Positions 1 through 11,932 of a stretch of DNA of 64,000 bases are shown here, piece after piece (position 1 is the first letter of the stretch; every line of letters starts with the position of its first letter). Source of the DNA: Chrysemys picta bellii (lineage: Eukaryota; Chordata; Testudines; Emydidae); NCBI RefSeq assembly GCF_011386835.1, contig NC_088796.1:66353468-66417467 (forward strand), given 5' to 3'. The translations under genes were made by a program, and so were the position numbers. The notes beneath the pieces were generated by a model that ran no database searches, had not been told where the DNA came from, and saw nothing but the letters and a program-made list of their open reading frames with translations.

Positions 1-1098
1 AAGCTAATGATTAAATTAAGAAGGTTAACAAGGTTTAAATAAAGATAAGAGGGACATTTCTTTTATGGCAGACTAGAATGCAGCAGTGGTGCTGCCCGTA
101 TTTTCAGAAAACTTTGGAAGCAGCCTGTTCACAGTTTTTGATACCAACAGTATCAAACCAATCCAGGTAAGTATTACTGCCAATAAATGTATTGTGAAAT
201 AGCACTCAAGTGTGCACTACTCAACATGCAGGTCCAGATTGTGGACTTTGGGCACAAGCCTTTATTGTACAATTTTCCCTCAAGAAAAACAACCCCACCC
301 TGATTCTCCTGATGCACAGGAGAATTGTTTCCCCAGTGCAACCTCTCTGCTCTGCGGGCCAATGTGAGGGAGAACAGGGCTATGGCCCTTTGTTGCCTCC
401 CTACTTCTTATGGAACAGGATGCACATCGGGGCCACACAGAGAGAGCAGTCCCTACATTAACTCAGCTCAGAGACAGACCTTTACATGGTGCATATAAGT
501 TGGGGGAAGTCTCCTTCCATGCTTCTTTCCCCCCTTGTTTCCCCCCAATCATACAACCTTTTGCCATCAGGCTCTCAGTATTGCACTTATCAGTGGCAAA
601 TACAAGAGGTCCTTTATATGCCACTAGAAAAAACTGCATTTGAGTGACGTGTCCATCTGGTTGGCATATGAAGAAAAAGGATGGAAAGTTTAGATGATGT
701 CACTATGGGAAAAGTAAGCAAACTAAAAGAAAGCAACTGTAAGAGTCTTTTTTTTATCTTTTTCAGCGAATGAAAAAGTGAGTACTAGACACTAATACAT
801 GGTCCATACTAACACCCATTGAACACTGTAATTACCCCCATAGTTCAGCATTTTGTATATACAATGGAGTACACTTTGATTCAAAACCTCTTAATTAAAA
901 CAAAAATACAATACAACTTTCATTAACAAAAAGCGACCATAAAAGAGAGGGACATGTGCATGCATTATAAAAGAGACAAGGAAGAATTTCCTTTCTTTTG
1001 TTTTGGGAAGAAAATCATTGTGGTGAGCTATGTTTTCATGGTTCTCAATACAAACCATTTATAAACCCAAAAATTACATTTTTATTGTAAATGGTGTG
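1..1098. other. No gene recognised
   Basis: AT-rich non-coding sequence. The short open frames near 210-640 have no recognisable motif and look like chance frames. Nothing else could be supported here. Confidence 0.6.
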
Positions 1099-1100
1099 GA

Positions 1101-1147
<47 letters not shown>
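1099..1147 (+). repeat. (GAAA)n microsatellite
   Basis: About twelve uninterrupted copies of the tetranucleotide GAAA/AAAG. The purity suggests a recent, probably length-variable locus. Confidence 0.97.
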
Positions 1148-1318
1148 TTGTATAGTAATAAACTTCTGGATTTTGTTCCCCTTTGTTTCAGAAATAAATC
1201 ATTACTGTATCCTTTGTCTTAGACACACCAGGAAGAGTTTATTGAATATTTAAAGGCTTAAATTGTACATTTCTTTAACAAAAATCATTAATTACACAGT
1301 AAAACTGAAGAAAAATAT

Positions 1319-1460
1319 CAGGGGGTAGCCGTGTTAGTCTGTATCTACAAAAACAACAAGGAGTCTGGTGGCACCTTAAAGACTAACAGATTTATTTGGG
1401 CATAAGCTTTCGTGAGTAAAAACCTCACTTCTTCAGATGCATAGCTATGCATGTTGTTTT
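1319..1460 (+). mobile_element. Short interspersed repeat (GTAGCCGTGTTAGTCTGTAT family)
   Basis: A 142-bp unit starting near CAGGGGGTAGCCGTGTTAG and ending near CTTCAGATGCATAG. I recall this family as very common in turtle sequences but cannot give its formal name. A second copy begins at 63,957 and runs off the window end, so it is multicopy within the window itself. The unit is flanked by imperfect 13-bp direct repeats (TGAAGAAAAATAT at 1306-1318 and TGAAGAAAAACAT at 1461-1473), which would fit insertion by retroposition. There is no reading frame and no clear Pol III box B. It could instead be a fragment of a longer element. Confidence 0.65.
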
Positions 1461-1871
1461 TGAAGAAAAACATGCATGCAAAAATAGCATTAACCAACAT
1501 TAAACTTTGAAGTCAATTTAAACAAGAATGAACTTCATTTCTTGTGGATTGTGTACGATGAAAATAATCTAAATCAAACTAATTATAAACATTAAGTTAA
1601 TATTTTTTCCTTCATAATTCACAGTATCTGTGCTAACTTTAGGTGGAGCGGAAAAGAAGCATTGAGAGAAACTGAGCCCAAAGTAATGATTTTACTGAAA
1701 TGAAAGTTTCTTGAGGTGCTCCGTATCACTGAATTCACAATCTACCTCTATAAATATAGTCAACCACTACTCAACCAATAGAATACCAAGGAGTTCTTAA
1801 TAGAGAATGGAAGACATACCAAAAGGGGACATAAGAGACAAATAACCAATGCACACTAGAGTAGGGGGTCT

Positions 1872-2036
1872 CAGGGCTGCCCAGAGGATTCAGGGTTCCC
1901 GGGGCAAAGCAATTTCAGGGGCCCCTTCCATAAAAAAAAGTTGTAATACTATAGAATACTATATTCTCATGGGGGCTCCTGCGGGGCCTGGGGGAAATTG
2001 CCCCACTTGCCCCCCCCCACCCCCCGGGCGGCCCTG
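1872..2036. mobile_element. Non-autonomous hAT-type element (165 bp)
   Basis: The ends are imperfect inverted repeats: CAGGGCTGCCC on the left, and the right end read on the minus strand starts CAGGGCCGCCC. Near-perfect 8-bp direct repeats flank it (GGGGGTCT at 1864-1871, GGGGGTCC at 2037-2044). Short CAG-starting inverted ends with an 8-bp duplication are the hAT hallmark. The interior is non-coding and ends in a C-rich stretch. The G-rich duplication makes chance similarity somewhat more likely than at the other hAT copies here. Confidence 0.75.
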
Positions 2037-2044
2037 GGGGGTCC

Positions 2045-3302
2045 GATCTCACTTATACTAGTGTAAATCATCAGTAACTCTGTTGGAGTCAATGCAATTC
2101 TACCTGTGTAAAATTGGTGAGAGACTGGAAATGGGCACTAGGAGGAGAAAACGAAGTGAGCTGTAGCTGTAGTTTCCAGCTGTGATGTCTATTAGTTATC
2201 CATCTCACGTCTGCCCTAATTATTACCTGTATTGACAAATTAATTAGAAAATGAACGAATATGAAAAATAAAAAATACTGAAATACAGATTTAAACTATA
2301 ACCCTGACATAAAAGTACAAATAATGGCAGAGGAAAAAGCAACACCTGTCCAACTGAGGAAATGAAAAGCTGCAGTTAGCAACATAAAAACATACCTAGC
2401 CCATAGTAAGAAACAACATTGTACAGAGACATACCATAGCACAGTATGTGAGGTCCTCTTCCCAATAATGAGAGAATTTAGAACTAACTATAATGACCAG
2501 GACCTCCCATTTGAAGAATAAATAACTTCTGTCCAAAATATTTTTAAAATATTTCTTTAGTGTTCAAGGATTTATTTAAAAAAAGACAAACAAAAAATCA
2601 GTTTATCTCTGAGAGTTAAAAAGCCAGTGGTGCTTCTGTCCTTGGATTTACCTGGGTCTTTGTATCTGAATTTGGCTCTGTGTTGGAGTTCCAGATGTAC
2701 AGTTTTGTCAAATCTATTGTTCTCAAACTTGCTCTCCCACTGAGCACCAGGCTCAAATCTGAGTTTATAATTATCATATTGTGAACATAAATCAGGTAGT
2801 CAGTGTCACATATACTCAGATATGCCAGCAACGTATTACTGTTTCTGTAAACCTTAGATTGCTGAACTAGTCAAGAACCGACAACTGCCAAAACACCAGA
2901 ATGGTCTGGAGCAGACAACATCAGAGGTCCAGCTGTCTTTGAAGGTGAAGTAGGGTAAGTTAATATTTGTGGGTGCAATTTATGCCTGCAAAACTTGCAA
3001 CCACATTTTTGTACCCAAAAAATAAATTGCAGGTGCATATCTAAGTTCTAGTAGCACTAATTACCTGATTTGCAAATCCCCATGCCACCACCTAGTTATA
3101 ATAATTGTACACTACTTACCAGTGAATTCCACCTCCAAAAGTGACACCCACATTTCTGTTCTCCTCCGGAGTTTCAGGCTGACACCTGAGTTTGTAATCA
3201 CTGAATTGTGACCAGAAATCTGTGAATTAGCTCGGCAGCATCTTCAGATTTCTAGAGCATTATGCTCCTCCTGTGGATCTGACAGTTCAATATGTGCCCC
3301 CC
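2045..3302. other. No gene recognised
   Basis: AT-rich intergenic sequence. The short minus-strand frame at 2616-2831 has no motif. A stretch around 2950-3060 (GTGGGTGCAA-like words) resembles old diffuse amniote repeats, but not clearly enough to name. Confidence 0.55.
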
Positions 3303-3575
3303 TCTAATTCATGGTTATGTTATGTAAAATACAGCATGTCAAGATTAAATGACATAGTTTTCAGGTCTATGCAGTATTGTGCCATCTAGTCCATCTAGAT
3401 GCCCGAATCACATTTTCAGGATGCCAAAGGTTTTTTCAGTGATGGATCTGCCGACTGGATGTATTACATTATAATTTTCCTCTCAAGGGATATTGGGATT
3501 AGTAACAGGAGTAACCAAACCCTTGAATGATAAGCACGCCACCAGCGTCATATGATATTTCTCGTCCCCAATGGT
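3303..3575 (-). pseudogene. PIF/Harbinger transposase C-terminal fragment, broken
   Basis: Reading the minus strand with frame changes gives blocks typical of Harbinger (HARBI1-like) DDE nucleases: GDEKYHMT, then GLVTPVTNPN, then ENYNVIHPVGRSITEKTFG followed by ILKM, a stop, and LDGLDGTILHRPENYVI. In the family the last two blocks surround the catalytic glutamate (consensus of the form RxxIExxFGxLK) and the last stretch before the conserved CCVLHN box. The Glu of ITEKTFG is kept, but at least two frame changes and several stops make it non-functional. The N-terminal half and the first two catalytic Asp are not seen. No inverted ends were located, so the element's limits are unknown. It acted as a cut-and-paste transposase when intact. 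Confidence 0.62.
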
Positions 3576-6067
3576 AGCTCAGATGATGATAATGATGATA
3601 AATAATGTAATTATACCTTACACTTACCAAATAGCCAGCCATGCCACAGCAATCAGTTCTCAAACTTAACTGCTAGCCCTGACCTTTTGAGAATGGGAGA
3701 GTCATTGCATGGGTACTCTGTGACCACATTTGTGCTATATTATTTTGCATGTTTATTGAATTAAAGCCTTTTTTCTGTTGCTGAAGCCACTACCACATTC
3801 GTAGAGAATGCCCAGTGAGCAACATGAGTATTTTCAATAGCTGTCTGGGCAGGTGGGACTTGCCATAGAACTTTCTTCTGATGTCTTGAGTTTGGTATTG
3901 CTTGTCCCAGGAGATGATCCATAAAAATGCTAACCACACTTGTGGTCTTGTGCTGAGGCAATCACAGGATGGCTCAATTACTATTCTCTTAGGGATATAT
4001 GGTGCACCCAAGGGGGCAGGACAGGGACACCATGGCTGCACTATCACCACCCACCATACTCTATGTGGTCAAATGAGCCAGCTGCACGAATTGGGAGGAA
4101 AGTCACCTGAACCCCACAAAGAGGTGTAGAAGGGAAGAGGTGTAGTGGGAGTGGGTGATGTCACCTGCACATTCTTCCTTTTACTAATCTCCACATTTAT
4201 TTCTGGAAATTAGCTATACTGCCAGTAAAATATTGGTGAAGTTTAAAATATTTTTTATAGTTGGCAAAGGAGCAACATTGTTAAGCATTTCAACACTGCA
4301 TGGTTACTTCTATAGGGCCCCTACATTTGCTAAGAATTCAGTTAGTCTTCTAATAGCATAGATCAGAATTAAATAATTTGTTATTCATGTGGATTTCACA
4401 TTTCCATAAATGTTTCACAGTATTTTATCATTAATTAATGGGCACTTAAAATGAAGGTAACATTTAGGTCAATCCTTCTCTAGATCATTCTTTATTTCAT
4501 TCATATCCTGCATGAGTGGTGTTACCATGATCAATATATGCTAGCTACTATTTTACAGATGTCATCATTTGACTTAGAATTCTGCTCATTTTAAGATCTT
4601 CTTTAATTGATTTAGCTCCGGTGTACCAGAACAGAAGTTAACCACCATAAGAGTTCTTTTTAATTGTCTTTCTAATATAAGGGAGTAAGGAAAACTAAAA
4701 ACTTTCTTAAACACAATATTGATAAAGTTGAAAGCAGAGAAAGAAAATGTCAGGACTGGAATAATTTTACAGGGCAAAGTACAAACCACTCTTCTAAAGT
4801 TGAATAGTGGCATTAACATTTTCACAAAAGATTAACCTGTGTTGCTGAGTATTTTCCAGAGATCTACCAGCCATTTTTAATAACCACTAATATCAACGTG
4901 CATTCATCATTTAACTCTCACATTAGAGATGGTCAGAAAATGTAGGGCGGGGGGAAGTTCACCATTTTGTTTAATATAAAAGTTTTTCGATGAAAAATTT
5001 CTGACTTGTTCTGCCCAACTGTATAGTTTAAATCTGTCATTGTCTACTTCAGTTTCTGAATAGTATATTTCAGGATGCTCATGAGATAACATACAATATT
5101 TTATGTTAAGTATTTATTTCTATAAAATAAGTACAAAAACAACAAAAAGTTCCTGGGTATAGTGAATTTCACATAAACTATCATGTCTGAGAGTATTAAC
5201 ACATAAATTGGATGACTTCAATATTACTAAATCAAGGTTCATCGGATAAAACTACATGGAATAAGTATGATTCCTACTGGCTTCTTGTCAAAACCCCCAC
5301 ATGGAACTGTATTCCACTGGGAAACTGTAGTTTTTTCCACTCTGGAACTGATAATCTGTTTGAGACAGATGTAGAGAATGATTTTAAAAAATGGATGCAA
5401 GTGCACACAGGTTAAATTTAACCAGCTAGGGGATATTAAAATATAGTGTGTGGTCTCATTCCATATTTTTTACATATCATTATTGGCCAATTAAATCTTG
5501 AAAAACATATAGGAATGTCTCAAATCTAACAAAGTGAGCAACATTTTAAACCAATATATTTGGTGAGAGAGAGAGAGTATCTATATACACATGAACAAAA
5601 TATTTTAATACACATGCTGTGGCCATATAGGTTAGTGAAGGCCAAGATACAGAGAGTCCTGCAAAATAAAAACAATCTTATAGCTGACTTTCTGAGGAAT
5701 TAACCTCCAGGACAGAATAGACAAAGAATGATTTGGCAATTGGGGGAAAATTCATATCTACTGTATCTCCACTGAACTCAATTGAGTTACAACAGGCCAG
5801 GGTTTGTCCTAGCATGTTGACAAACTCATATGACATCACAACCCACATAATCTGAAAAAAGAAATTGCTAATCATCCATGACTAAATATTACTCTGGAAG
5901 TGAGACAGCACAGACAGCACAAAATAATCCAAAAATCTAACTGGAGACAGAGTTCAACTGAGTATGGTTCGCAGTGATGTGAAATAATGCATGATGTCAA
6001 CACATCCTGTCATCCAAAAATAAGCATTTGGGTCTGGCATCAAATTGGGACCAAGGCAGCAGGCTTT

Positions 6068-6071
<4 letters not shown>
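3576..6071. other. No gene recognised
   Basis: AT-rich sequence. Overlapping short frames at 3761-4129 on both strands resemble no family I know. They adjoin the Harbinger fragment and could be its eroded upstream part, but no catalytic block is visible. Confidence 0.5.

Positions 6072-6122
<51 letters not shown>
6072..6122 (+). repeat. (GT)n microsatellite
   Basis: About 25 uninterrupted GT dinucleotides. On the minus strand it encodes an artificial Thr-His run, so the short frame across it is not a gene. Confidence 0.98.
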
Positions 6123-6124
<2 letters not shown>

Positions 6125-6850
6125 ATACACCCAATCCAATCTCTCAATTGATTAAAAAAATAAAACTCAAAAGGACTGACAGGGACAAGCAAGCAATGGT
6201 CAGAGAGATTAGAACAGAATCAATCAAGGGAAATATCTCTGAGCTAGAAGGTATACTCCAGCAGACATACCAATACTCCAAGATATGTTATTAGATAAGA
6301 GAATATACCAAGCTCTTCCATTCCTAAAATGTCTCGCTGAATTAGGAGCTATGGTAACATACATTGCTTTATGACATTTTTAATAATATATAAAATCTCA
6401 GAAATTCCTGTACAAAGTCTATCTGGTATTGTGTGCACAGAGATTTGTGAAGGCTAGCATGTGTCTGAGCAGGGATTGCAAAGGTCAGTGAAGGAACTTC
6501 AAGCAACTTTCATGAGATAATATTTTGTTGGTTTTATATTTTTGTTTATTCTAATGACTTTTTGCCATTGTCAAATATCTCAGTGATATCACATAAATAG
6601 CTTTTCACTATTTATCACTCAGGTCATCTGTGCAATTATTCTGGCGTCATGCTTAAAACATTTCACTCCTTATGGGCAGAGCAAAGTTCCCATTAACATT
6701 TGAAAGACAAAAAATAAATATTGATTTTGGTAAATAACTCTGGCAACAGGCAGGTTAACATTTATTTCTGAGCATTTTTAGCTATTTCATTTGTCTAGTG
6801 TCTCATATTAATTGTGATGCAGGCACCCTGACTCTGGTTCAATAATCCAG

Positions 6851-7028
6851 AGGGGGGAGGGATAGTTCGGTGGTTTGAGCATTGGCCTGCTAAACCCAGG
6901 GTTATGAGTTCAATAACTCTGAGGGGGCCACTTAGGGATCTGAGGAAAAATCAGTACTTGGTCCTGCTAGTGAAGGCAGGGGACTGGACTCAATGACCTT
7001 TCAGGGTCCCTTCCCAATCTATGAGATA
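6851..7028 (+). mobile_element. tRNA-derived tortoise-type SINE
   Basis: The 5' part is tRNA-like, with a Pol III box A-like segment (GATAGTTCGGTGGTTTGAGC) and a box B-like segment (GGTTATGAGTTCAATAAC). The tRNA-unrelated body (GGGGGCCACTTAGGGATCTG) follows, then a tail (GGGGACTGGACTCAATGACC...CCCTTCC) resembling the 3' end of the CR1 LINE at 10.1-11.3 kb. This head-body-LINE-tail structure matches the tortoise Pol III SINE of cryptodiran turtles, which is mobilised by CR1 proteins. Box B has lost the canonical CC (GTTCAATAA), so this copy is probably silent. It is the strongest clue to the host lineage. Confidence 0.85.
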
Positions 7029-7091
7029 AGTATATTTCCATATTATATAACCATGTGAACACCTGCTAATTTTTATTGTGTGCTGAAAACA

Positions 7092-7193
7092 TCCCTATTC
7101 AGCAAAGCATTTAAGCATGTGCTTATGTCGCATTGTCAATTTGCTGAATAGCGATGGACGCGGCTACTTACATGCTTTGCTGAATCGGGGCCC
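7092..7193. repeat. Palindromic MITE-like repeat
   Basis: ATTCAGCAAAGCATTTAAGC at the left end is mirrored on the right by GCTTTGCTGAAT followed by CGGGGCCCC, giving arms of about 20 bp around a non-matching centre. I recall similar AGCAAAGCA palindromes as common amniote interspersed repeats. No protein and no clear duplication were seen. Confidence 0.55.
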
Positions 7194-10126
7194 CTTTCAC
7201 CAATTGTTGTTTTTGCCTGTGGCTATATGTTTGTAAGGGCTTGGTTTGGGGTGGGGGGGTTGGTGTCATAGATATATAAAGAGAGAAAGTACTATACACA
7301 TACATCTGGGTGTTTGAGTTAAGAATTCAGGATCTGGCACTTATAAAGTAGTCGAATAACCTGTTAAAAATGTAAAAATCTGTTTGATCATTTTGATAAG
7401 TGAATTTTCCTTCATTTTTAATGGAGTTAACATCATTAAAACTTGCTATTAGAAGTGCAGATTGCTATTTGAGTTCAGCAAGTTCTGTGATAATTGAGGA
7501 ACAAATAGAAGTCAGAGTATTAGAATTGAGGGTGGGATGGGAAAGCAAAAACTCCCTTGGCGACCTTTGAAATTAGGAATTAGAGAAACTGTCAGACGAT
7601 CAATGCAACCAGGATTAACATTAGCAAACAATTGTTTTGAGTTGCCATTTCCTTCCCTGATGACATTGCAACATTAATTACGTTTAACAGTTGACTGGCA
7701 TTTCCTGTACAAGCTGATGTCGTTATGCTACCATTGTTGATGAGTATCAAGGCCCAGCTTTTAAAAAGATGTTCTAACCTCTGCAGCCTCAGTTCATAAA
7801 GGGGAGTAAGTATCAGCAAAAATAGTTGAGTGTACATATCCTGCAAAAGCCTGGTGCTCGTGAAAATCTACTTGGAGCAGATTTTCATTTATTACCACAT
7901 CACTGTTTCAAAGGCTGTCATGTTGTCAAAAGCAGGCAAGAAATGAATCAGCAAGGAGTTGAACTAAATCAATGAGCCAAGTTTCTTCACAGCACTGAAA
8001 AATAATGACTCTATTCATTCAATCAAGTTCCAGAAATCCAAGAAAAAAGGACATACAGTAGGATAGTGATCTGATACTTCAGGATTCAAAACTGCTACAT
8101 CAGAACTTGGAATTACCCAATTTACTTTTGTCCTAAACAACTTGCCTGAGGTTAAAACTTCCAATGGAGCCATCATTTATCTAGTAGAGTTCATTGGTTA
8201 TATAACAGCACTCGTGCACTTTTAGCGCCAAAATTCAGTTCTGATGTACACACCTGCAAGTCCAGTGGTTTTAATGGAATTGTGTCTGCATACATCTGGA
8301 CTGCATTTGGCCCATAATCTTCAAAGCATTTTACAAACATTAACTAATGAATCTTTAAAGTACTGCTCTGATATAATATGTAATATTGACTCTACTAAAA
8401 GGATAACATTGTACTATCTGGTCTATATGCTCCCAGGCACATATGTCAGTCTGTTTTTATACCTTCACTTTTAAGATATGCAAACTTTAGAAAATGAGTC
8501 AGTGTTTCTGCTAAGAGAATTATTTGTTTCTTATTCTGTAGATTTAAATTGGATTTAATCATCAACACTTCATATATAACACATCCCTTACGTCCTCCCC
8601 CCACCACACACATGCTCTAAATTTAATTAAAATAACTGAAATGAAACTAGAGATAATTTGTTTTTTAAATAGACTGCCACATGCTCCATTTACATAAAAC
8701 CCATTAGTTTGCATTAAATACAAATTAGCCGCTGATATGAATTAAATCACGTATAAATAGTTCAGAATAGCCTCAAAACCATGCATTTTAATTAATATAA
8801 CAGTTAACCAGATTTATTTATAAGGTAATCAAGTCTCTCTCTCATTCATTCTTCAGCACAATAGGCCAGACAATGAAGGGCTGTCCTGCAACACTGCAGT
8901 TTTAACAGCAAAACAAAGCCACAAGGGAAGGCAGGAGCATTGATTGGATTCAGTAACTTGCAAGAAAGCATATTGTTTAAAAATGATTCCTCAGCTGCCA
9001 ATCCAGTAGCACTGTGAAAGAAATCTAAATTATTGTGAGAAGATAAGATTGCAGGAATTCTTTCAAACTCTGGGAGGTTGTGAAGCACATAAAGAAGCTC
9101 TGATGCTTCTCTTTTCTCTTTCTTGGGTAGTGGAGAACTCAAACAATGTGGGAAAGGAGTGATACTAGAACACATTTATTTTCATTAAGTGTAATTGGCT
9201 GGTGAAAACAAGCTGTCAAGAATCAGGACTCCTGGATTCTATTCCTGGCTCCGCAACTTTGAGCAAGTAATTTAATTTTTCTATGCCTTATTTTATCCAT
9301 CTGCAGACTGGGTACTTTCCTCACATGAGCCATCTCCACTAAATTAATGCATCCATGTTTGTAAAATAGTGTAAGATGCTCAAATAAAATGGTTCTATAT
9401 AAGTGCAAAGTATTTACTATTACTATTTACTGAAGGAAATGAATTTTAAACATATTTTGGTTCATACTTGGGGCAAATTTCTGGCATAAGCTGCCTTACT
9501 ATGCTGCCAATATTACAGTGTTTCTAGGAGAGCATCCATCCAAACAATGGATGATAACAAAGCACCCTGAAGTCCTAAGGTCTTCATGGTAACCCATGCT
9601 ATTGTAGCAGATTCACAAGGGCTGCCAAAAGGGCATCAATTACTACAAGAAAAAATGACCTTGCAAGGTGCTGAGGCCCTTCAATTCTGGTTCATTCACT
9701 GGAAGGTGAAGTGGCTCAGCATTTTGTCCCTCCCTAAACTGGATCTATAGTTTGGCTACACTGTATCAGTTAAGATATTAAAATTGGTTTAAATTATGTG
9801 TCACCTCATAAGGATAATGGCAGATCTGAGAAAACGGACTCTGTGGCAGGCAACACATAATGAACCCAAATCCCACTGGTGCCAAGTGAGGAGCTGGACT
9901 CAAAAGCAATGAGGAAATTAGTCTAGTTGTAATAAACCTTTGGTAGTACAGGCAGCAACTGAAGTGCACTAATATGAAAATCGTACAACTGCTACAGGTT
10001 TTGAACATATAAGAATGTCAACATTCCAGATGTTCCAAATGATTCACATATTTTGCTACCACTACTATGGCTAGTGGGGAAAATAAACCCAGATTGCTAA
10101 TACCTTAATTGATACTGTAGAGCCAA
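7194..10126. other. No gene recognised
   Basis: AT-rich non-coding sequence. The open frames at 7592-7846, 8244-8474, 8846-9175 and 9778-10008 have no conserved motif, no support from neighbouring frames and no splice-site pattern that I can defend as an exon. Confidence 0.55.
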
Positions 10127-11182
10127 ACTAAGGCATTTGATACGGTCTCGCATGATATTCTTATCGATAAACTAGGCAAATACAAATTAGATGGGGCTAC
10201 TATAAGGTGGGTGCATAACTGGCTGGATAACCGTACTCAGAGAGTTGTTATTAATGGTTCCCAATCCTGCTGGAAAGGCGTAACGAGTGGGGTTCCGCAG
10301 GGGTCTGTTTTGGGACCGGCTCTGTTCAATATCTTCATCAACGACTTAGATATTGGCATAGAAAGTACGCTTATTAAGTTTGCGGATGATACCAAACTGG
10401 GAGGGATTGCAACTACTTTGGAGGACAGGGTCATAATTCAAAATGATCTGGACAAATTGGAGAAATGGTCTGAGTTAAACAGGATGAAGTTTAACAAAGA
10501 CAAATGCAAAGTGCTCCACTTAGGAAGGAAAAATCAATTTCACACATACAGAATGGGAAAAGACTGTCTAGGAAGGAGTACGGCAGAAAGGGATCTAGGG
10601 GTTATAGTGGACCACAAGCTAAATATGAGTCAACAGTGTGATGCTGTTGCAAAAAAAGCAAACATGATTCTGGGATGCATTAACAGGTGTGTTGTGAGCA
10701 AGACACGAGAAGTCATTCTTCCGCTCTACTCTGCTCTGGTTAGGCCTCAGCTGGAGTATTGTGTCCAGTTCTGGGCGCCGCATTTTAAAAAAGATGTGGA
10801 GAAATTGGAAAGGGTCCAAAGAAGAGCAACAAGAATGATTAAAGGTCTTGAGAACATGACCTATGAAGGAAGGCTGAAAGAACTGGGTTTGTTTAGTTTG
10901 GAGAAGAGAAGACTGAGAGGGGACATGATAGCAGTTTACAGGTATCTAAAAGGGTGTCATGAGGAGGAGGGAGAGAACTTGTTCACCTTAGCCTCTAAGG
11001 ATAGAACCAGAAACAATGGGTTTAAACTGCAGCAAGGGAGGTCTAGGTTGGACATTAGGAAAAAGTTCCTAACTGTCAGGGTGGTTAAACACTGGAATAA
11101 ATTGCCTAGGGAGGTTGTGGAATCTCCGTCTCTGGAGATATTTAAGAGTAGGTTAGATAAATGTCTATCAGGGATGGTCTAG
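10127..11182 (+). CDS. CR1 LINE ORF2, C-terminal part of reverse transcriptase, frame intact
   Basis: This is the 3' part of the CR1 replication protein, which copies CR1 RNA into genomic DNA by target-primed reverse transcription. The frame is open from the truncation point (TKAFDTVSHDIL) for about 350 codons to a stop. Visible blocks in order are AFDTVSHD (first catalytic Asp region), GVPQGSVLGPALFNIFINDL, KFADDTKLGG (FADD, the YxDD catalytic pair), KTREVILPLYSALVRPQLEYC and the C-terminal VVKHWNKLPREVVE domain. There is no start codon of its own, because the 5' half (endonuclease and N-terminal RT) was never copied, as usual for CR1. The lack of stops or frameshifts suggests a fairly young insertion. 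It cannot make a working LINE protein alone. Confidence 0.93.
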   Translation, partial: TKAFDTVSHDILIDKLGKYKLDGATIRWVHNWLDNRTQRVVINGSQSCWKGVTSGVPQGSVLGPALFNIFINDLDIGIESTLIKFADDTKLGGIATTLEDRVIIQNDLDKLEKWSELNRMKFNKDKCKVLHLGRKNQFHTYRMGKDCLGRSTAERDLGVIVDHKLNMSQQCDAVAKKANMILGCINRCVVSKTREVILPLYSALVRPQLEYCVQFWAPHFKKDVEKLERVQRRATRMIKGLENMTYEGRLKELGLFSLEKRRLRGDMIAVYRYLKGCHEEEGENLFTLASKDRTRNNGFKLQQGRSRLDIRKKFLTVRVVKHWNKLPREVVESPSLEIFKSRLDKCLSGMV

Positions 11183-11283
11183 ACAGTATTTGGTCCTGCC
11201 ATGCGGGCAGGGGACTGGACTCGATGACCTCTCGAGGTCCCTTCCAGTCCTATAATCTATGATTCTATGATTCTATGATTCTA
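10127..11283 (+). mobile_element. 5'-truncated CR1 LINE
   Basis: This is the whole insertion, comprising the reverse-transcriptase part plus a short 3' UTR. The UTR carries the CR1 signature GGGGACTGGACTCGATGACC and CCCTTCCAGTCCTA, ending in four copies of the octamer ATTCTATG at about 11,255-11,283. The (ATTCTATG)n tail replaces poly(A) in this clade and fixes the strand. No target-site duplication was found, which is normal for CR1. The SINE at 6.85 kb shares this tail, consistent with use of CR1 machinery. Confidence 0.95.
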
Positions 11284-11913
11284 TTGATCCAATTTAGTGA
11301 GGCACTGAACATCATCTGGAAGATGCCAATTTAGTGAGCCACTTCACCTCACAATGAATAAATTGGAATTGAATGGACTCAGCACCCTTGCAAGATCAAG
11401 CCCTTATCTGGGGTCCAAACCTTGATCTGGTTCCCATTCAACTCAATAGGACAACTGTCATGATTAGACTGGTGTAAGATCAAGCCCACTATGTAGCGCT
11501 ACCATGCTGAGTAACTCCACTGCAGTAAATTATACTCTTCAATGTAATAAGTAATAGGTACCAAATATTTGCAGAATCTGGACCTTAGTTAAGAATAGTT
11601 TTTAGAAGTTTTACTAATACAAGAATTAAGATAAATCCTGCTCTTATTTTCTCCAGTGTAAGCGAGCAAATGGAATTTAACAAGCTTTGGACCTATCTTA
11701 ACTGATATCAGAATTTATTATGGCATATTTGACAGCAGAATTTGGCCCAACATTTCTGTAACACAGATCCAGTCTCTTTGGCCTGGATGTACACCCTGAG
11801 ATATTCTACTATCTTCAGTAAGGCAGAACAGGGGGGGTATGTATTCAATGATATGTCATAAATGTTTTATACAGCATTAATGTAGAATGCATATTACGCT
11901 GCAACACAGTTGC
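11284..11913. other. No gene recognised
   Basis: Non-coding sequence between CR1 and the L1/Tx1-type insertion. No motif was found. Confidence 0.5.
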
Positions 11914-11932
11914 AAAATGACATGGAAATGTT

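Noticed and set aside
5954..6139. 61-codon minus frame with a Thr-His run
   Set aside because: The run is the translation of the (GT)n microsatellite, with no other coding sign.
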